IMG/VR virus record: IMGVR_UViG_3300047472_000191
Coordinates: 1-64,000 of that record
From: a virus
Direction: 5' to 3' (one strand)
Length of the DNA: 64,000 nt
Every line of letters starts with the position of its first letter. Within the stretch, counting starts at the first letter, position 1. Positions 21,344-28,838 of the stretch are shown piece by piece. A program made the position numbers and the translations under genes. Under the pieces are notes generated by a model. The model worked only from the letters and a program-made list of their open reading frames with translations. It was not told where the DNA came from and ran no database searches.

Positions 21344-21361
21344 GATGTATCTACCCTAACA
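21344..21361 (-). promoter_or_regulatory. phage promoter/operator element
   Basis: TGTTAGGGTAGATACATC on the minus strand; drives 21320-to-20397. Confidence 0.8.
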
Positions 21362-21364
21362 CTA

Positions 21365-21391
21365 AGGGGGAGGGTTGTCGACCCTCCCCCT
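21365..21391 (-). terminator. hairpin terminator
   Basis: Perfect stem AGGGGGAGGG/CCCTCCCCCT after the gene at 21407. Confidence 0.8.
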
Positions 21392-21406
21392 AGCTTTGAC
21401 CTGGGA

Positions 21407-21682
21407 TTAGTCCTCCAGGCCCGTCGCCCACGCGAACAGAGTGGCCAGGTTGACGGCTGCAACCGGCTCCCCGTCCTTGTGCAGCACCACGTACTGCTCT
21501 GTGTACTCGTGCTTGTCGTCGTCCGAGGAGATGTAGGGCCTGCCCCAGAATCCGGCGTTGTCGAACGAGACGCCGTGGGTAGTGGCGGTAAGGTCCTGCT
21601 CATCCGGCTCGTGCCAGTCGGAGCGGACGCCCAGCTCGCGGGCGAGGTCGATCAGGTCAGCTCGGGTGTTGATGCGTCGCAT
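21407..21682 (-). CDS. hypothetical protein
   Basis: 91 residues. Short helical start (INTRADLIDLARELGVRSDW) then a beta-rich acidic section with DDDKHEYTEQYVVLHKDGEP. Monocistronic. Resembles small actinophage proteins of unknown function. Confidence 0.75.
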   Translation of the reverse strand: MRRINTRADLIDLARELGVRSDWHEPDEQDLTATTHGVSFDNAGFWGRPYISSDDDKHEYTEQYVVLHKDGEPVAAVNLATLFAWATGLED

Positions 21683-21703
21683 GGGATCTCCCTGGGTGGT
21701 TGG

Positions 21704-21721
21704 TATGTATCTACCCTAGCA
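21704..21721 (-). promoter_or_regulatory. phage promoter/operator element
   Basis: TGCTAGGGTAGATACATA on the minus strand; drives the gene at 21407 and begins 3 bases before the next gene's stop. Confidence 0.8.
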
Positions 21722-21723
21722 CA

Positions 21724-21918
21724 TCAGTCGGAGACCCGTCGAGACGCAGCCAGCAACCAGATACGGACATCCGCCAGTTGCGCCGCCGACTCCCGATCCT
21801 CCTTCAGCACACCCCGTTCCCCGAGACGTTCAGCCACCTCCCGGACGTTCTCCTCAGCCGTCCGCAGCAGAGCGGCCAGCGGGATGCTCCCGAGCGGAAC
21901 AGTGGACTCCTCAGCCAT
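21724..21918 (-). CDS. small helical protein
   Basis: 64 residues from ATG 21918 with TGGAGGTGTCGT; the GTG at 21945 has no RBS. Helical and charged (SIPLAALLRTAEENVREVAE). No copy of the common element lies in the 79 bases up to the terminator at 21998, and no alternative promoter was identified. Confidence 0.6.
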   Translation of the reverse strand: MAEESTVPLGSIPLAALLRTAEENVREVAERLGERGVLKEDRESAAQLADVRIWLLAASRRVSD

Positions 21919-21997
21919 ACGACACCTCCAGTCGATATGGCCCACACGCTAGGGGACACCACTGACAAATGCCGTCCACTGACGCACTCCAGACACA

Positions 21998-22060
21998 AAA
22001 GATCCGCCCCTGTGGACCGTCGTAGCCACGCCCGGCTCAGGTCTTCAGGGGCGGATCTTT
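21998..22060 (-). terminator. long hairpin terminator
   Basis: Perfect 15-base stem AAAGATCCGCCCCTG/CAGGGGCGGATCTTT with a 33-base loop, after the gene at 22100. Confidence 0.8.
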
Positions 22061-22099
22061 GTCATTACCCAGTGCTTGGAGAAGCACCGCGCGAGCCTA

Positions 22100-22309
22100 T
22101 CAGTCATCCGCTACAGGCAGGCCGCAGTCCCCGGGGCAGAAGTCGAACATGCTGTGCACCCCTGGAGGGCACTCGACCGGCTTATGCGTGACTTCGCGAT
22201 CAAGGTAGGGGTCGTGACCCATGGGGAGGTATCCGTTCTGGTGGCGCCAACTGGCCAGCGTATTGGGGTGTTCGGCGAACCACGCGGCCCATATCTCGTC
22301 GAAGGTCAT
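22100..22309 (-). CDS. hypothetical protein with C-terminal Cys
   Basis: 69 residues from ATG 22309 with CTGGAGGACTAG; the upstream stop overlaps the RBS. Helical start (TFDEIWAAWFAEHPNTLASW) and a Cys/His tail (KPVECPPGVHSMFDFCPGDC). Last gene of the 22981-22100 operon. Confidence 0.65.
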   Translation of the reverse strand: MTFDEIWAAWFAEHPNTLASWRHQNGYLPMGHDPYLDREVTHKPVECPPGVHSMFDFCPGDCGLPVADD

Positions 22310-22313
22310 TCGG

Positions 22314-22592
22314 CTAGTCCTCCAGGGCGTCAATGGTGACGGTGCGGTAGAGGTGCACGAGTTTGAACTTCACACTGCCCCCGCTGGATGCCCACTGATC
22401 TCGTAGGCGGGCGAGGTGCGCCCGGCCTTCGTCCAGGGAGGTGATCGCGTAGTTTTTCAGGAACCACTCTTGCTTCTTTGCATCCCAGACGGCGATGTCC
22501 AGGCCGTTTTCCTTGTAGGTGCCGCTCGGGTCGTCTGCGTTGCTCGGGTGGTACATCTGGATGCCGCCGAGGTCGATGGAGGGGTCTGTCAT
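22314..22592 (-). CDS. hypothetical protein
   Basis: 92 residues from ATG 22592, AAGGAACAGCC upstream; the long open frame beyond it is non-coding. Alpha/beta (IAVWDAKKQEWFLKNYAITS; VKFKLVHLYRTVTIDAL). No family recognised. Confidence 0.7.
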   Translation of the reverse strand: MTDPSIDLGGIQMYHPSNADDPSGTYKENGLDIAVWDAKKQEWFLKNYAITSLDEGRAHLARLRDQWASSGGSVKFKLVHLYRTVTIDALED

Positions 22593-22606
22593 GGCTGTTC
22601 CTTGGG

Positions 22607-22981
22607 TTAGTCGTTGGGGAGGCCGTTGCAGGGTCCGGCGCCGGGTGTACGGCAGGCGTGGTCCGGGCGGGTGCACTTCTGGGGGTCGTTGCGGTGGATG
22701 ATGGCGCGGGCTGCGATCTCGGCGAGGTCGGGGAAGTGGTCGGCGCTCACGGCAACGTCTGAGGCGCGGAAGGCCTGTTCGATCAGGTTGGCGAGTTCCC
22801 GCGTGGTGTAGCTGTCGCTGCCGATGGAGTTGTATCCGTCGGTGTCGCGGTAGATGTAGGACATGCTGACGGTTGGTTCGGGTCGTGCGGATTCGGGGGC
22901 AAGGTCGCAGTCTCCCCAGGCGTAGGTGTGCTGTTCGGAGCAGCTGCGTTTGCAGCCGCGTTCGTACCAGTCGGTGGGCAT
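22607..22981 (-). CDS. hypothetical Cys-bearing protein
   Basis: 124 residues from ATG 22981 with TTGGAGGATCG. Cys at residues ~10-25 (ERGCKRSCSEQHTYAWGDC) and in the C-terminus (KCTRPDHACRTPGAGPC) could form metal sites around a helical middle (LANLIEQAFRASDVAVSADH). First gene of the operon. Confidence 0.7.
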   Translation of the reverse strand: MPTDWYERGCKRSCSEQHTYAWGDCDLAPESARPEPTVSMSYIYRDTDGYNSIGSDSYTTRELANLIEQAFRASDVAVSADHFPDLAEIAARAIIHRNDPQKCTRPDHACRTPGAGPCNGLPND

Positions 22982-23006
22982 TCGATCCTCCAAGATCAAC
23001 TTGCAA

Positions 23007-23024
23007 GTTGTATCTACCCTATCA
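23007..23024 (-). promoter_or_regulatory. phage promoter/operator element
   Basis: TGATAGGGTAGATACAAC on the minus strand; drives 22981-to-22100. Confidence 0.8.
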
Positions 23025-23054
23025 GAAATTCTGTAGGAAGTCGACAAAGAGATA

Positions 23055-23091
23055 CGCCCTAGCCCCTGCCTGAAACAGAGTGGACTAGGGC
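23055..23091 (-). terminator. hairpin terminator
   Basis: CGCCCTAG/CTAGGGCG stem downstream of the gene at 23130. Confidence 0.65.
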
Positions 23092-23129
23092 GCGGCGCGA
23101 AGATTTGTCACAGACGATCGAAACTAGAG

Positions 23130-23387
23130 TTACTCGCCGGTAGCTCGGGTGCCCGGCTTCCGCAGTTCGTAGAGATCGTCCTTGAAGCGGATGGTGTAGG
23201 CGGACTTGTCGTCGTTCTCGACGAGACGGGCGCTCTTGTTCTCCTCGGCCAGCAGCAATTCCCAGGCGTCATCGGGATTGCAGCAGTCCATCTCTCCGGT
23301 GATCGGGTTGTACTTGCGGCAGTCGGTGTATTCATCCCGGATGTTGATCACGTACTGGCGCCGGTTGCGCCCGATGGTCGTCGGCAT
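23130..23387 (-). CDS. hypothetical protein
   Basis: 85 residues, alpha/beta with three Cys near residues 23-36 (YTDCRKYNPITGEMDCCNPD) and a beta-hairpin-like end (KSAYTIRFKDDLYELRK). Monocistronic. Function unknown. Confidence 0.7.
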   Translation of the reverse strand: MPTTIGRNRRQYVINIRDEYTDCRKYNPITGEMDCCNPDDAWELLLAEENKSARLVENDDKSAYTIRFKDDLYELRKPGTRATGE

Positions 23388-23418
23388 GAGTACTCCCAGG
23401 TTAGAGCGGTCGTAAGGG

Positions 23419-23437
23419 CTATGTATCTATCCTAACA
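23419..23437 (-). promoter_or_regulatory. variant phage promoter/operator element
   Basis: TGTTAGGATAGATACATAG on the minus strand (TAGGAT as -10); drives the gene at 23130. Confidence 0.75.
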
Positions 23438-23473
23438 GGAAGCCCGACGATCGCAAGATCATCGGGCTTCCTG
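23437..23473 (-). terminator. hairpin terminator
   Basis: Perfect stem CAGGAAGCCCGA/TCGGGCTTCCTG after the gene at 23509, abutting the next promoter. Confidence 0.85.
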
Positions 23474-23508
23474 TCACATCTGTCTCACACGGTGTCCATG
23501 TCAGACCG

Positions 23509-23991
23509 TCATACGGCGTTCCGGCTGGACGGACGGGTCTGCCCGTCCAGCACCTGCGCGAAGCCCTTCTCTTCCGCCTCCTGGAGATCCTTCTCGAACG
23601 AGTAGCCGAGAGCCCACGCCTCGTCACACTTGTCGTCGAACAGCAACTTCGCGATCTGACCGGCGATGTGGACCTGCGAGAGGGTCCCGCTGATCCAGTT
23701 GAACAGCCAGACCTTGCCGTCCTGGTACGTGTGCAGCGTGTCCGTTTCGTAGCCGAGCATGCAGAACATGCCGAAGAACTGCTCGAACTGGTCCCGCTCT
23801 CCCCGGAAGGCTTCGATCAGGGACAGCGACTCCGGGAAGTGCTTGTCTGCGGGCCAGGCAACCATGGAGCCTCCGGCGCTCATGCCCATCTTCCACTTAC
23901 CGGAGGTGTTTGCCGTCCTGGGCAGGCGGTCATACGGCCACGCGGTGGGGTTCGCGACGCTGGCCGGGATTTGCGGGTTCCGGTGTGCCAT
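23509..23991 (-). CDS. hypothetical protein
   Basis: 160 residues. Polar N-terminus, then a helical and Phe-rich core (LIEAFRGERDQFEQFFGMFC) and a C-terminal helix (CDEAWALGYSFEKDLQEAEE). AGGACACGTC before ATG. No family recognised. Confidence 0.7.
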   Translation of the reverse strand: MAHRNPQIPASVANPTAWPYDRLPRTANTSGKWKMGMSAGGSMVAWPADKHFPESLSLIEAFRGERDQFEQFFGMFCMLGYETDTLHTYQDGKVWLFNWISGTLSQVHIAGQIAKLLFDDKCDEAWALGYSFEKDLQEAEEKGFAQVLDGQTRPSSRNAV

Positions 23992-24029
23992 GACGTGTCC
24001 TGTCTCTTGGGTGGTGGGTTGAAACGCTA

Positions 24030-24060
24030 CCGGGACGGTCTGACATGCAGACCGTCCCGG
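24030..24060 (-). terminator. hairpin terminator
   Basis: Perfect stem CCGGGACGGTCT/AGACCGTCCCGG after the gene at 24067. Confidence 0.85.
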
Positions 24061-24066
24061 CGGGTT

Positions 24067-24600
24067 TTACTGCTGTCCCAGGGCCTTGCGGACCGCATCG
24101 ACGACCGGAGCCCCCGCGAGGTCCCCCACGGCCTTCAGGGCGGCTTCCTGGGCCTTCTTGACGGCCTTCTGGACCTCGCCGTGCAGCTCCTTGCGGACGG
24201 CCTCGGCGATGACCTGATCGATCGACCGGTCACTGTTGCTGTAGGAGTTCCGGTTGGGCGTCCACGCCTTCTTCGCCTCATCCATGATGATGTCCCGCAG
24301 CGTGGAAGCCTCCCCAGTCGCCTCCCCCCAGCTGTTCGTCTTCCGGATCGGGTTCTGGAGAGCCGCCTCGATGATCGGGTCCAGCTTCTCCCGGATCAGC
24401 GCGGTACGGATCTCGGTGACCCGGGCCTTGAGACCGGTGTACTCCGGGGACTTGAACACCGCCTCCGCGATGCGCTTGGCGACCTTGTCACCGACGGTCT
24501 CCACACCGTCCGGGTACGGCTCGCCGTCCTCATCGACGGAGATGACGTCCGCGACGACCGTAGCCAGCGTGACTTCCGGGACAATTACCTGGATTTCCAC
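24067..24600 (-). CDS. helical hypothetical protein
   Basis: 177 residues from GTG with AAAAGGAAGCACT. Long amphipathic helices (VGDKVAKRIAEAVFKSPEYT; VIAEAVRKELHGEVQKAVKK). Resembles phage structural-accessory or tail-accessory proteins only by composition. The C-terminal Ala/Lys helix could be a coiled coil. Confidence 0.7.
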   Translation of the reverse strand: MEIQVIVPEVTLATVVADVISVDEDGEPYPDGVETVGDKVAKRIAEAVFKSPEYTGLKARVTEIRTALIREKLDPIIEAALQNPIRKTNSWGEATGEASTLRDIIMDEAKKAWTPNRNSYSNSDRSIDQVIAEAVRKELHGEVQKAVKKAQEAALKAVGDLAGAPVVDAVRKALGQQ

Positions 24601-24659
24601 AGTGCTTCCTTTTCAAGATGGGGCAGGGGACGGCCGGTTGATCGCCCCCTGAGGGTTGA

Positions 24660-25073
24660 TCAGGCGGCCAGCGCGTACTTCGCGACCAGCGCGGCCTTTG
24701 CGGCGACGTAAGCCCCCTTACGGGGCTTGTAGGTGTTCAGCAGGGCCTGTACCTGGAGGGCAGTGAAGTGATAAACCACGTGCGACTTGGCCTCCCGCCG
24801 CGCCGGGTCCCCTGCCCGCCCCGACAGACGGGCCATACGGCCGCCCTTCCCGTCCACCGTGTTCCGGGTGCGCGTGATCTTCGCAGGCTTCATGCCGGTG
24901 CGCTTGGCGACACCTCGCAGGGCAATCACCATGCCCTTGGCCGTCTCGGGGTCGATGTCGGCTGCGATCATGTGCGTGGCGAGCGAACGGCCGCGCTTGA
25001 GGGAGGCGTTGAAGCGTGTGGCGGCGCTGCGCTGGCGGATGGTGCAACGGTTCTGACGGGTGTTGGCGAGCAT
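24660..25073 (-). CDS. basic hypothetical protein
   Basis: 137 residues, very Arg/Lys/Ala-rich (TRQNRCTIRQRSAATRFNAS; HFTALQVQALLNTYKPRKGA). GAGGGAGACCCAAA before ATG. Probably nucleic-acid-binding by charge, but no domain is recognised. First gene after the divergent element pair at 25105. Confidence 0.7.
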   Translation of the reverse strand: MLANTRQNRCTIRQRSAATRFNASLKRGRSLATHMIAADIDPETAKGMVIALRGVAKRTGMKPAKITRTRNTVDGKGGRMARLSGRAGDPARREAKSHVVYHFTALQVQALLNTYKPRKGAYVAAKAALVAKYALAA

Positions 25074-25104
25074 TTTGGGTCTCCCTCGTGGTGTCCCTTG
25101 GGCT

Positions 25105-25122
25105 GATGTATCTACCCTAGCG
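25105..25122 (-). promoter_or_regulatory. phage promoter/operator element
   Basis: CGCTAGGGTAGATACATC on the minus strand; drives 25073-to-24067. Confidence 0.8.
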
Positions 25123-25126
25123 CACC

Positions 25127-25144
25127 TTCAGGGTAGATACAATC
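25127..25144 (+). promoter_or_regulatory. orphan rightward element with relic leader
   Basis: TTCAGGGTAGATACAATC, 4 bases from the minus-strand copy. It is followed by CCGACACCGAGGAAAC, the usual leader with RBS, but no rightward gene follows; the end of the leftward gene at 25162 occupies the position. Confidence 0.6.
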
Positions 25145-25161
25145 CGACACCGAGGAAACTG

Positions 25162-25707
25162 CTAATCCCAAGACCTGTCGTCCCACTGCACCGTGAGGTA
25201 CAGCCCCCGGTCGTCCCCGTAGCCCTTGATCTCTGTGCGTACCTTCTGACCGATCGGGCAGACCTGCCCACCCGGCAGATTGACGTACACCAGGCGGGCC
25301 CCGTTGTTGAGGTCAACAGTCCGGTCGAACGGTTCCCGCAACCAGCCCGTGATGCTCCGGCACCCAGTACGCCCGACAGGCCAGTTCGAGTGCACGTTCC
25401 AGGTCCACCCGTGGATGCGGAGTTCGCACACCGCATCCCCCTTACCGATCCGGAGCGTGGCATCGGGGGATGCCGGGCAGGCGTACCGGCCGTGCCCGAA
25501 GTCGGGTCCCTGGGACACCATCACATCCCACGACATACCGCACGCACACGTCACCTGTGGGTCTTTCTTGAGCACAGCCCACAGGAAGTCTTCATGAATC
25601 GTGTCGTAGGCGTTGGCGAGGTAGAACCGGGCGTCGTCCCGGCAGCCGGGGGAGGCCCCGGTCATCGCGGCGTCAACCCAAGCCAACGGGACGTCAGCTT
25701 CCTTCAT
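25162..25707 (-). CDS. hypothetical protein with Cys residues
   Basis: 181 residues from ATG 25707 with GAGGAGACGAAC; longer frames are rejected because they overlap the upstream gene. Helical start (WVDAAMTGASPGCRDDARFY), Cys pair (TCACGMSWDV) and CPAS, then a beta-rich C-terminus. No family recognised. Confidence 0.7.
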   Translation of the reverse strand: MKEADVPLAWVDAAMTGASPGCRDDARFYLANAYDTIHEDFLWAVLKKDPQVTCACGMSWDVMVSQGPDFGHGRYACPASPDATLRIGKGDAVCELRIHGWTWNVHSNWPVGRTGCRSITGWLREPFDRTVDLNNGARLVYVNLPGGQVCPIGQKVRTEIKGYGDDRGLYLTVQWDDRSWD

Positions 25708-25936
25708 TGTTCGTCTCCTCAGGCTCAAATCCCAGCCAGCGGGCCGCATACCGCAGGTGCTCCCGCTCTTCCTCGGTGTACAGATCCGATGTCCCGGTCG
25801 TCCACAGTGCCAGGGCGACCCGTTGGACGCTGGCCCGGTAGTAGGTGCTGATCCGGCGCCCGGCAACCTGCGGGGTCAGCCCGGCCTTCCGTAGACCCGC
25901 GTCCAGCTTCTGGTGGGCCTCTTCAAAGTCATCCAT
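25694..25936 (-). CDS. small hypothetical protein
   Basis: 80 residues, acidic and basic mixed helices (EEAHQKLDAGLRKAGLTPQV; TEEEREHLRYAARWLGFEPE). Overlaps the downstream gene by 14 bases and abuts the upstream one. Function unknown. Confidence 0.7.
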   Translation of the reverse strand: MDDFEEAHQKLDAGLRKAGLTPQVAGRRISTYYRASVQRVALALWTTGTSDLYTEEEREHLRYAARWLGFEPEETNNEGS

Positions 25937-26088
25937 CAGACGTACTTCCAGTTGCGTCGGGTGATGATGTGGCCAATGGTTGTCCGGGACACTTTGTACT
26001 TATCGGCCAACTCCCGCTCAAGTACCCCGCCTTCGGCGTATTCCCTACGTATCGCCCATACGTCCTGCCTGCTGAGCTTTGCGGTCAT
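25936..26088 (-). CDS. small HTH protein
   Basis: 50 residues from ATG 26088 (ATGA overlap with the upstream stop). Almost entirely a helix-turn-helix: LSRQDVWAIRREYAEGGVLE then LADKYKVSRTTIGHIITRRN, the pattern of phage resolvase-like/psq HTH domains that read DNA near late or early promoters. Size matches other stand-alone HTH phage proteins. Confidence 0.75.
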   Translation of the reverse strand: MTAKLSRQDVWAIRREYAEGGVLERELADKYKVSRTTIGHIITRRNWKYV

Positions 26089-26630
26089 ACCGTCACCACC
26101 CGATAAGTCGGACGGAGCCAGAGAACAGACTCGACGTCCCAACCGTAGAGCGACAGGCTCCTGTCGTCCGGAATGCGTGTGACTCCTTGCCCATGGCCCG
26201 TCAGATAGAGCGCGTCGTAGCCGTCGTCTGCCATCTGCTCCCAGTTGAAAATCGCCCAGAACCCCCCGAGAAAGTCCGGCTCAGCGTCTACCCGGTAGGT
26301 CCCGAGGATCGTTGCAGCATCCGAAAGGCTGTCGATGACCAGGCCCTTGAAGTCGGGGGCAGGGGCGATCTCCAGGAAGCGCGTGTAGTCGTTTTGACCG
26401 AAATCCTCGGACTGGTAGTACTCGGTCCAGGCTGTAGAGATGATCTCCCCGGTGTAATCCACGTCGGTGATGGTGGAGGTCCACATGCCCCCGGCCAGCG
26501 GCTTGGGGTCGTATGTGGTGTTGATGACCGGCCGGAACTTCTGGGGATGTGTCAGCGCCGGGTCGTGCTCCATCCCGTGGGCGTAGGCCTGTCTGGGCAG
26601 ATCGCTGGCGGTAATGGTCGGCAGGGTCAC
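26085..26630 (-). CDS. hypothetical protein
   Basis: 181 residues from GTG 26630 with CGGAGACCGCGAA, overlapping the upstream stop by 4 bases. Alpha/beta with Trp/Tyr-rich strands (WTEYYQSEDFGQNDYTRFLE; GFWAIFNWEQMADDGYDALY). No family recognised. Confidence 0.7.
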   Translation of the reverse strand: MTLPTITASDLPRQAYAHGMEHDPALTHPQKFRPVINTTYDPKPLAGGMWTSTITDVDYTGEIISTAWTEYYQSEDFGQNDYTRFLEIAPAPDFKGLVIDSLSDAATILGTYRVDAEPDFLGGFWAIFNWEQMADDGYDALYLTGHGQGVTRIPDDRSLSLYGWDVESVLWLRPTYRVVTV

Positions 26631-27067
26631 TTCGCGGTCTCCGAGTCCTTGTAGGGGTGCCAGGTGGATACAACTCGCCAGGGCAGTACATCTGCCACGA
26701 TCCGGGGCCAGTCCAGCTGCTGCCGTGTGAGGGGGGTGGTGGGGTGCTTTGCCCAGTTGGGGGAGTAGCGGTTTTCGGAGAGCAGGGCTTCCCGAAGGCA
26801 TTCGCCGCAGACGTCCGATGTGGTTACCCGTCGTGCGTCGGGTACCTGATCGGGGTGCACTTCTCCGTGCCGCCAGTAGGCCTCTTCCAGGAGGCGTTCC
26901 CAGTCAACGGCTGCGGCTACGCGTTCCAGGATGGCTGCTGCGGCTTCTTCCATCCGGTCGTGGTCTTCGGTGGGCATGCGTTCGTACGTATCGGTGAGTC
27001 CGTTGCGTACCTGGTTTCCCAGGACATCCTGGGTGAGGACGCGCCATACGGCAAGGCTGTTGGGCAT
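26627..27067 (-). CDS. hypothetical protein
   Basis: 146 residues. Helical start, then VCGECLREAL (CxxC). Resembles actinophage/Streptomyces proteins in which one Cys pair precedes a helix. CAAGGGGGGATC before ATG. First gene of the 27067-25162 operon. Confidence 0.7.
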   Translation of the reverse strand: MPNSLAVWRVLTQDVLGNQVRNGLTDTYERMPTEDHDRMEEAAAAILERVAAAVDWERLLEEAYWRHGEVHPDQVPDARRVTTSDVCGECLREALLSENRYSPNWAKHPTTPLTRQQLDWPRIVADVLPWRVVSTWHPYKDSETAK

Positions 27068-27087
27068 CGGGATCCCCCCTTGGTGAT

Positions 27088-27105
27088 GGTATATCTATCC
27101 TATCA
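27088..27105 (-). promoter_or_regulatory. variant phage promoter/operator element
   Basis: TGATAGGATAGATATACC on the minus strand; drives 27067-to-25162. Confidence 0.75.
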
Positions 27106-27120
27106 CAAAGAGCCTGAAAA

Positions 27121-27165
27121 CGCGGAAGGGGTGTCGAGCCTCAACAGCCCAACACCCCTTCCGCG
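27121..27165 (-). terminator. hairpin terminator
   Basis: Perfect 14-base stem CGCGGAAGGGGTGT/ACACCCCTTCCGCG after the ParB-like gene. Confidence 0.85.
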
Positions 27166-27174
27166 AAACCGGCC

Positions 27175-28098
27175 CTACAGGATCTCAGGGATCGGCTCAC
27201 CCTGCGGGTGGACCATCCGAGACAGCGGCTTTCCACGCCGGTGGGCGTTCCAGGCCCGCACGATGTAGCCGATCGCCCGCACATCCTTGACCCGGATGCC
27301 CTGGTCACGGTCGCTGCGGACACGCTCCCGCAACGTCAGCACCGGATCGTTCTCTTCCAGCTTCGCGCCCGTCTCGATGGCACCGAAAAACCAGGGGGTG
27401 TCCTCCGCGCTGACTTGGTGCAGCAGGAAATGCGACGTGCCCAGCACCGACGGAGACAGCGGCTTGAAGGAACGATGCACCCGCTCCCCGATCTCCGCCG
27501 AACGCCGGATCTCCGGGTGCTTCTCCATCGTCTCCGACAGCTCACCGAACGACACGGCCTCCCGGAACGACCGGTCTCCCCGCTCCCACAGCGCCACGCG
27601 GCGCGCAATCGCGGCAAGAGCCTTGGAGTTCGTCTCACCTCGCAAGGTCAGGTTGTCGGTGTGGGTGCGCTTGCGGCCCGCGTCCATCGTCTCCTGGGCC
27701 TTCAGGGGCAGGTTGAAGATGACCAGCATCTTGACGGGGATACCGGCCCTGACGATGGCCCACAGGCGGTGCTGGCCGTTCAGGAGGGTGCCGTCGACAG
27801 CGATCTGGATGGCTTCGCCGTTCAGCAGCCACCGGCCTTCCTGCATGTCCCGGGTGTACAGCTGGACAGCGGCCTCGCTGAGCCTGCGGTTGCTGACGTT
27901 CTTCTTGAGCCACTCCGCCGCCTGTTCGGGGGTGACGTCGATGATCTCTGTGGTGATCTCGGGAACAACCAGCGCCTTCTTTGCGCGGGGGCGGGGTGTG
28001 CGGGTGGATCCGGTGGTGGCCTCTGAGAAGGTCGGCGCGGGGACCTTCGCGGCGGTCTTTTGCGGTGCATCGACGGCTGTCTTACGGGCGGCTGCCAT
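27175..28098 (-). CDS. ParB-like nuclease-domain protein
   Basis: 307 residues. Residues ~50-110 hold a ParB/sulfiredoxin-type domain with LNGQHRLWAIVRAGIPVKML, as in phage ParB-like proteins. A Pro/Lys-rich, probably disordered N-terminus and a helical C-terminal half follow. Known relatives bind DNA or NTP and serve partition or replication; this one is separate from the ParA gene (15 kb away) and lies beside the iteron-like region at 28205, so an origin-linked role fits. ATG at 28098 has CAGGAAGG; GTG at 28107 is too close to it. Confidence 0.8.
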   Translation of the reverse strand: MAAARKTAVDAPQKTAAKVPAPTFSEATTGSTRTPRPRAKKALVVPEITTEIIDVTPEQAAEWLKKNVSNRRLSEAAVQLYTRDMQEGRWLLNGEAIQIAVDGTLLNGQHRLWAIVRAGIPVKMLVIFNLPLKAQETMDAGRKRTHTDNLTLRGETNSKALAAIARRVALWERGDRSFREAVSFGELSETMEKHPEIRRSAEIGERVHRSFKPLSPSVLGTSHFLLHQVSAEDTPWFFGAIETGAKLEENDPVLTLRERVRSDRDQGIRVKDVRAIGYIVRAWNAHRRGKPLSRMVHPQGEPIPEIL

Positions 28099-28126
28099 AG
28101 CTGGCACACCTTCCTGCTGGGGTTGG

Positions 28127-28144
28127 GATGTATCTACCCTAGAT
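28127..28144 (-). promoter_or_regulatory. phage promoter/operator element
   Basis: ATCTAGGGTAGATACATC on the minus strand; drives the ParB-like gene. Confidence 0.8.
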
Positions 28145-28204
28145 CATACGGAGCGACGTGGGCAACCATCGCTCGATTCTGGTCGTAAGCCTTCCACGAG
28201 TAGG

Positions 28205-28480
28205 CGTCGGCGGTTACCCCGAAATTCGTAACCTGCCGGGTAACCGGCCCCCTCTTTGTTAGGCTGTCTAACGGTTTGAAGATCATCTTTTACCAAACGA
28301 ATGGACGTTACTCGACGATTACCCTACTGGTTGCCCCAAAAGTTACTTCTAGAAAACCCTATCTGACCTGCACATATTCATGATCGTTACCTGGTTACCC
28401 GTGTTTGTGTGCCTGCATACGCGCGCACGCTACGCGCACGGAACGACGGCACCTCATCTTTCTGGAAGGGGTAACCGGGC
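28205..28480. other. iteron-like repeat region, candidate replication origin
   Basis: The 420 bases between divergent transcripts hold no gene. About ten copies of GGTTACC or close variants occur on both strands, at 28212, 28227, 28239, 28307, 28317, 28329, 28341, 28386, 28393 and 28470, in DNA that is A+T-richer than its surroundings. A palindromic GCGCGCACGC stretch lies near 28420. This fits an iteron-type origin or a partition site. Confidence 0.55.
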
Positions 28481-28519
28481 TTCGGGATAGAGAAGGGGCT
28501 CGTGTACATGATCAATATG

Positions 28520-28535
28520 TGCTAGGGTAGATACG
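28520..28535 (+). promoter_or_regulatory. phage promoter/operator element
   Basis: TGCTAGGGTAGATACG; first rightward promoter after the iteron region, drives the gene at 28569. Confidence 0.85.
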
Positions 28536-28568
28536 TACTGAAGGGGACACCGAACCCGAGGGGACCTC

Positions 28569-28757
28569 ATGAACGAGCAGCGCGAACAGACCGCAGACAA
28601 GACGGTCATCGACTCGTACCCGACCGAAGAGGCGGCGTGGGCTCAGGCGCACAAGTTCGCCGCGACGCTCAAGTCCCGTGGCCTGGCAGCCAAGATGGGC
28701 GTCACCGTTAAGAAGGCGTCTGGAGTCTGGCTGATCGTCCTGGTCAAGCGAGGCTAG
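28569..28757 (+). CDS. small hypothetical protein
   Basis: 62 residues, alpha/beta (YPTEEAAWAQAHKFAATLKS; WLIVLVKRG). Standard leader CGAACCCGAGGGGACCTC before ATG. Monocistronic. Function unknown. Confidence 0.75.
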   Translation: MNEQREQTADKTVIDSYPTEEAAWAQAHKFAATLKSRGLAAKMGVTVKKASGVWLIVLVKRG

Positions 28758-28787
28758 GCCCCTGGGGTTGTATCTGCCCCAGGAACC

Positions 28788-28805
28788 TGTTAGTGTAGAT
28801 ACATC
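28788..28805 (+). promoter_or_regulatory. variant phage promoter/operator element
   Basis: TGTTAGTGTAGATACATC; drives the gene at 28839. Confidence 0.8.
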
Positions 28806-28838
28806 GAAACGGACAACACCGAACCGAGGAGACCGTCC

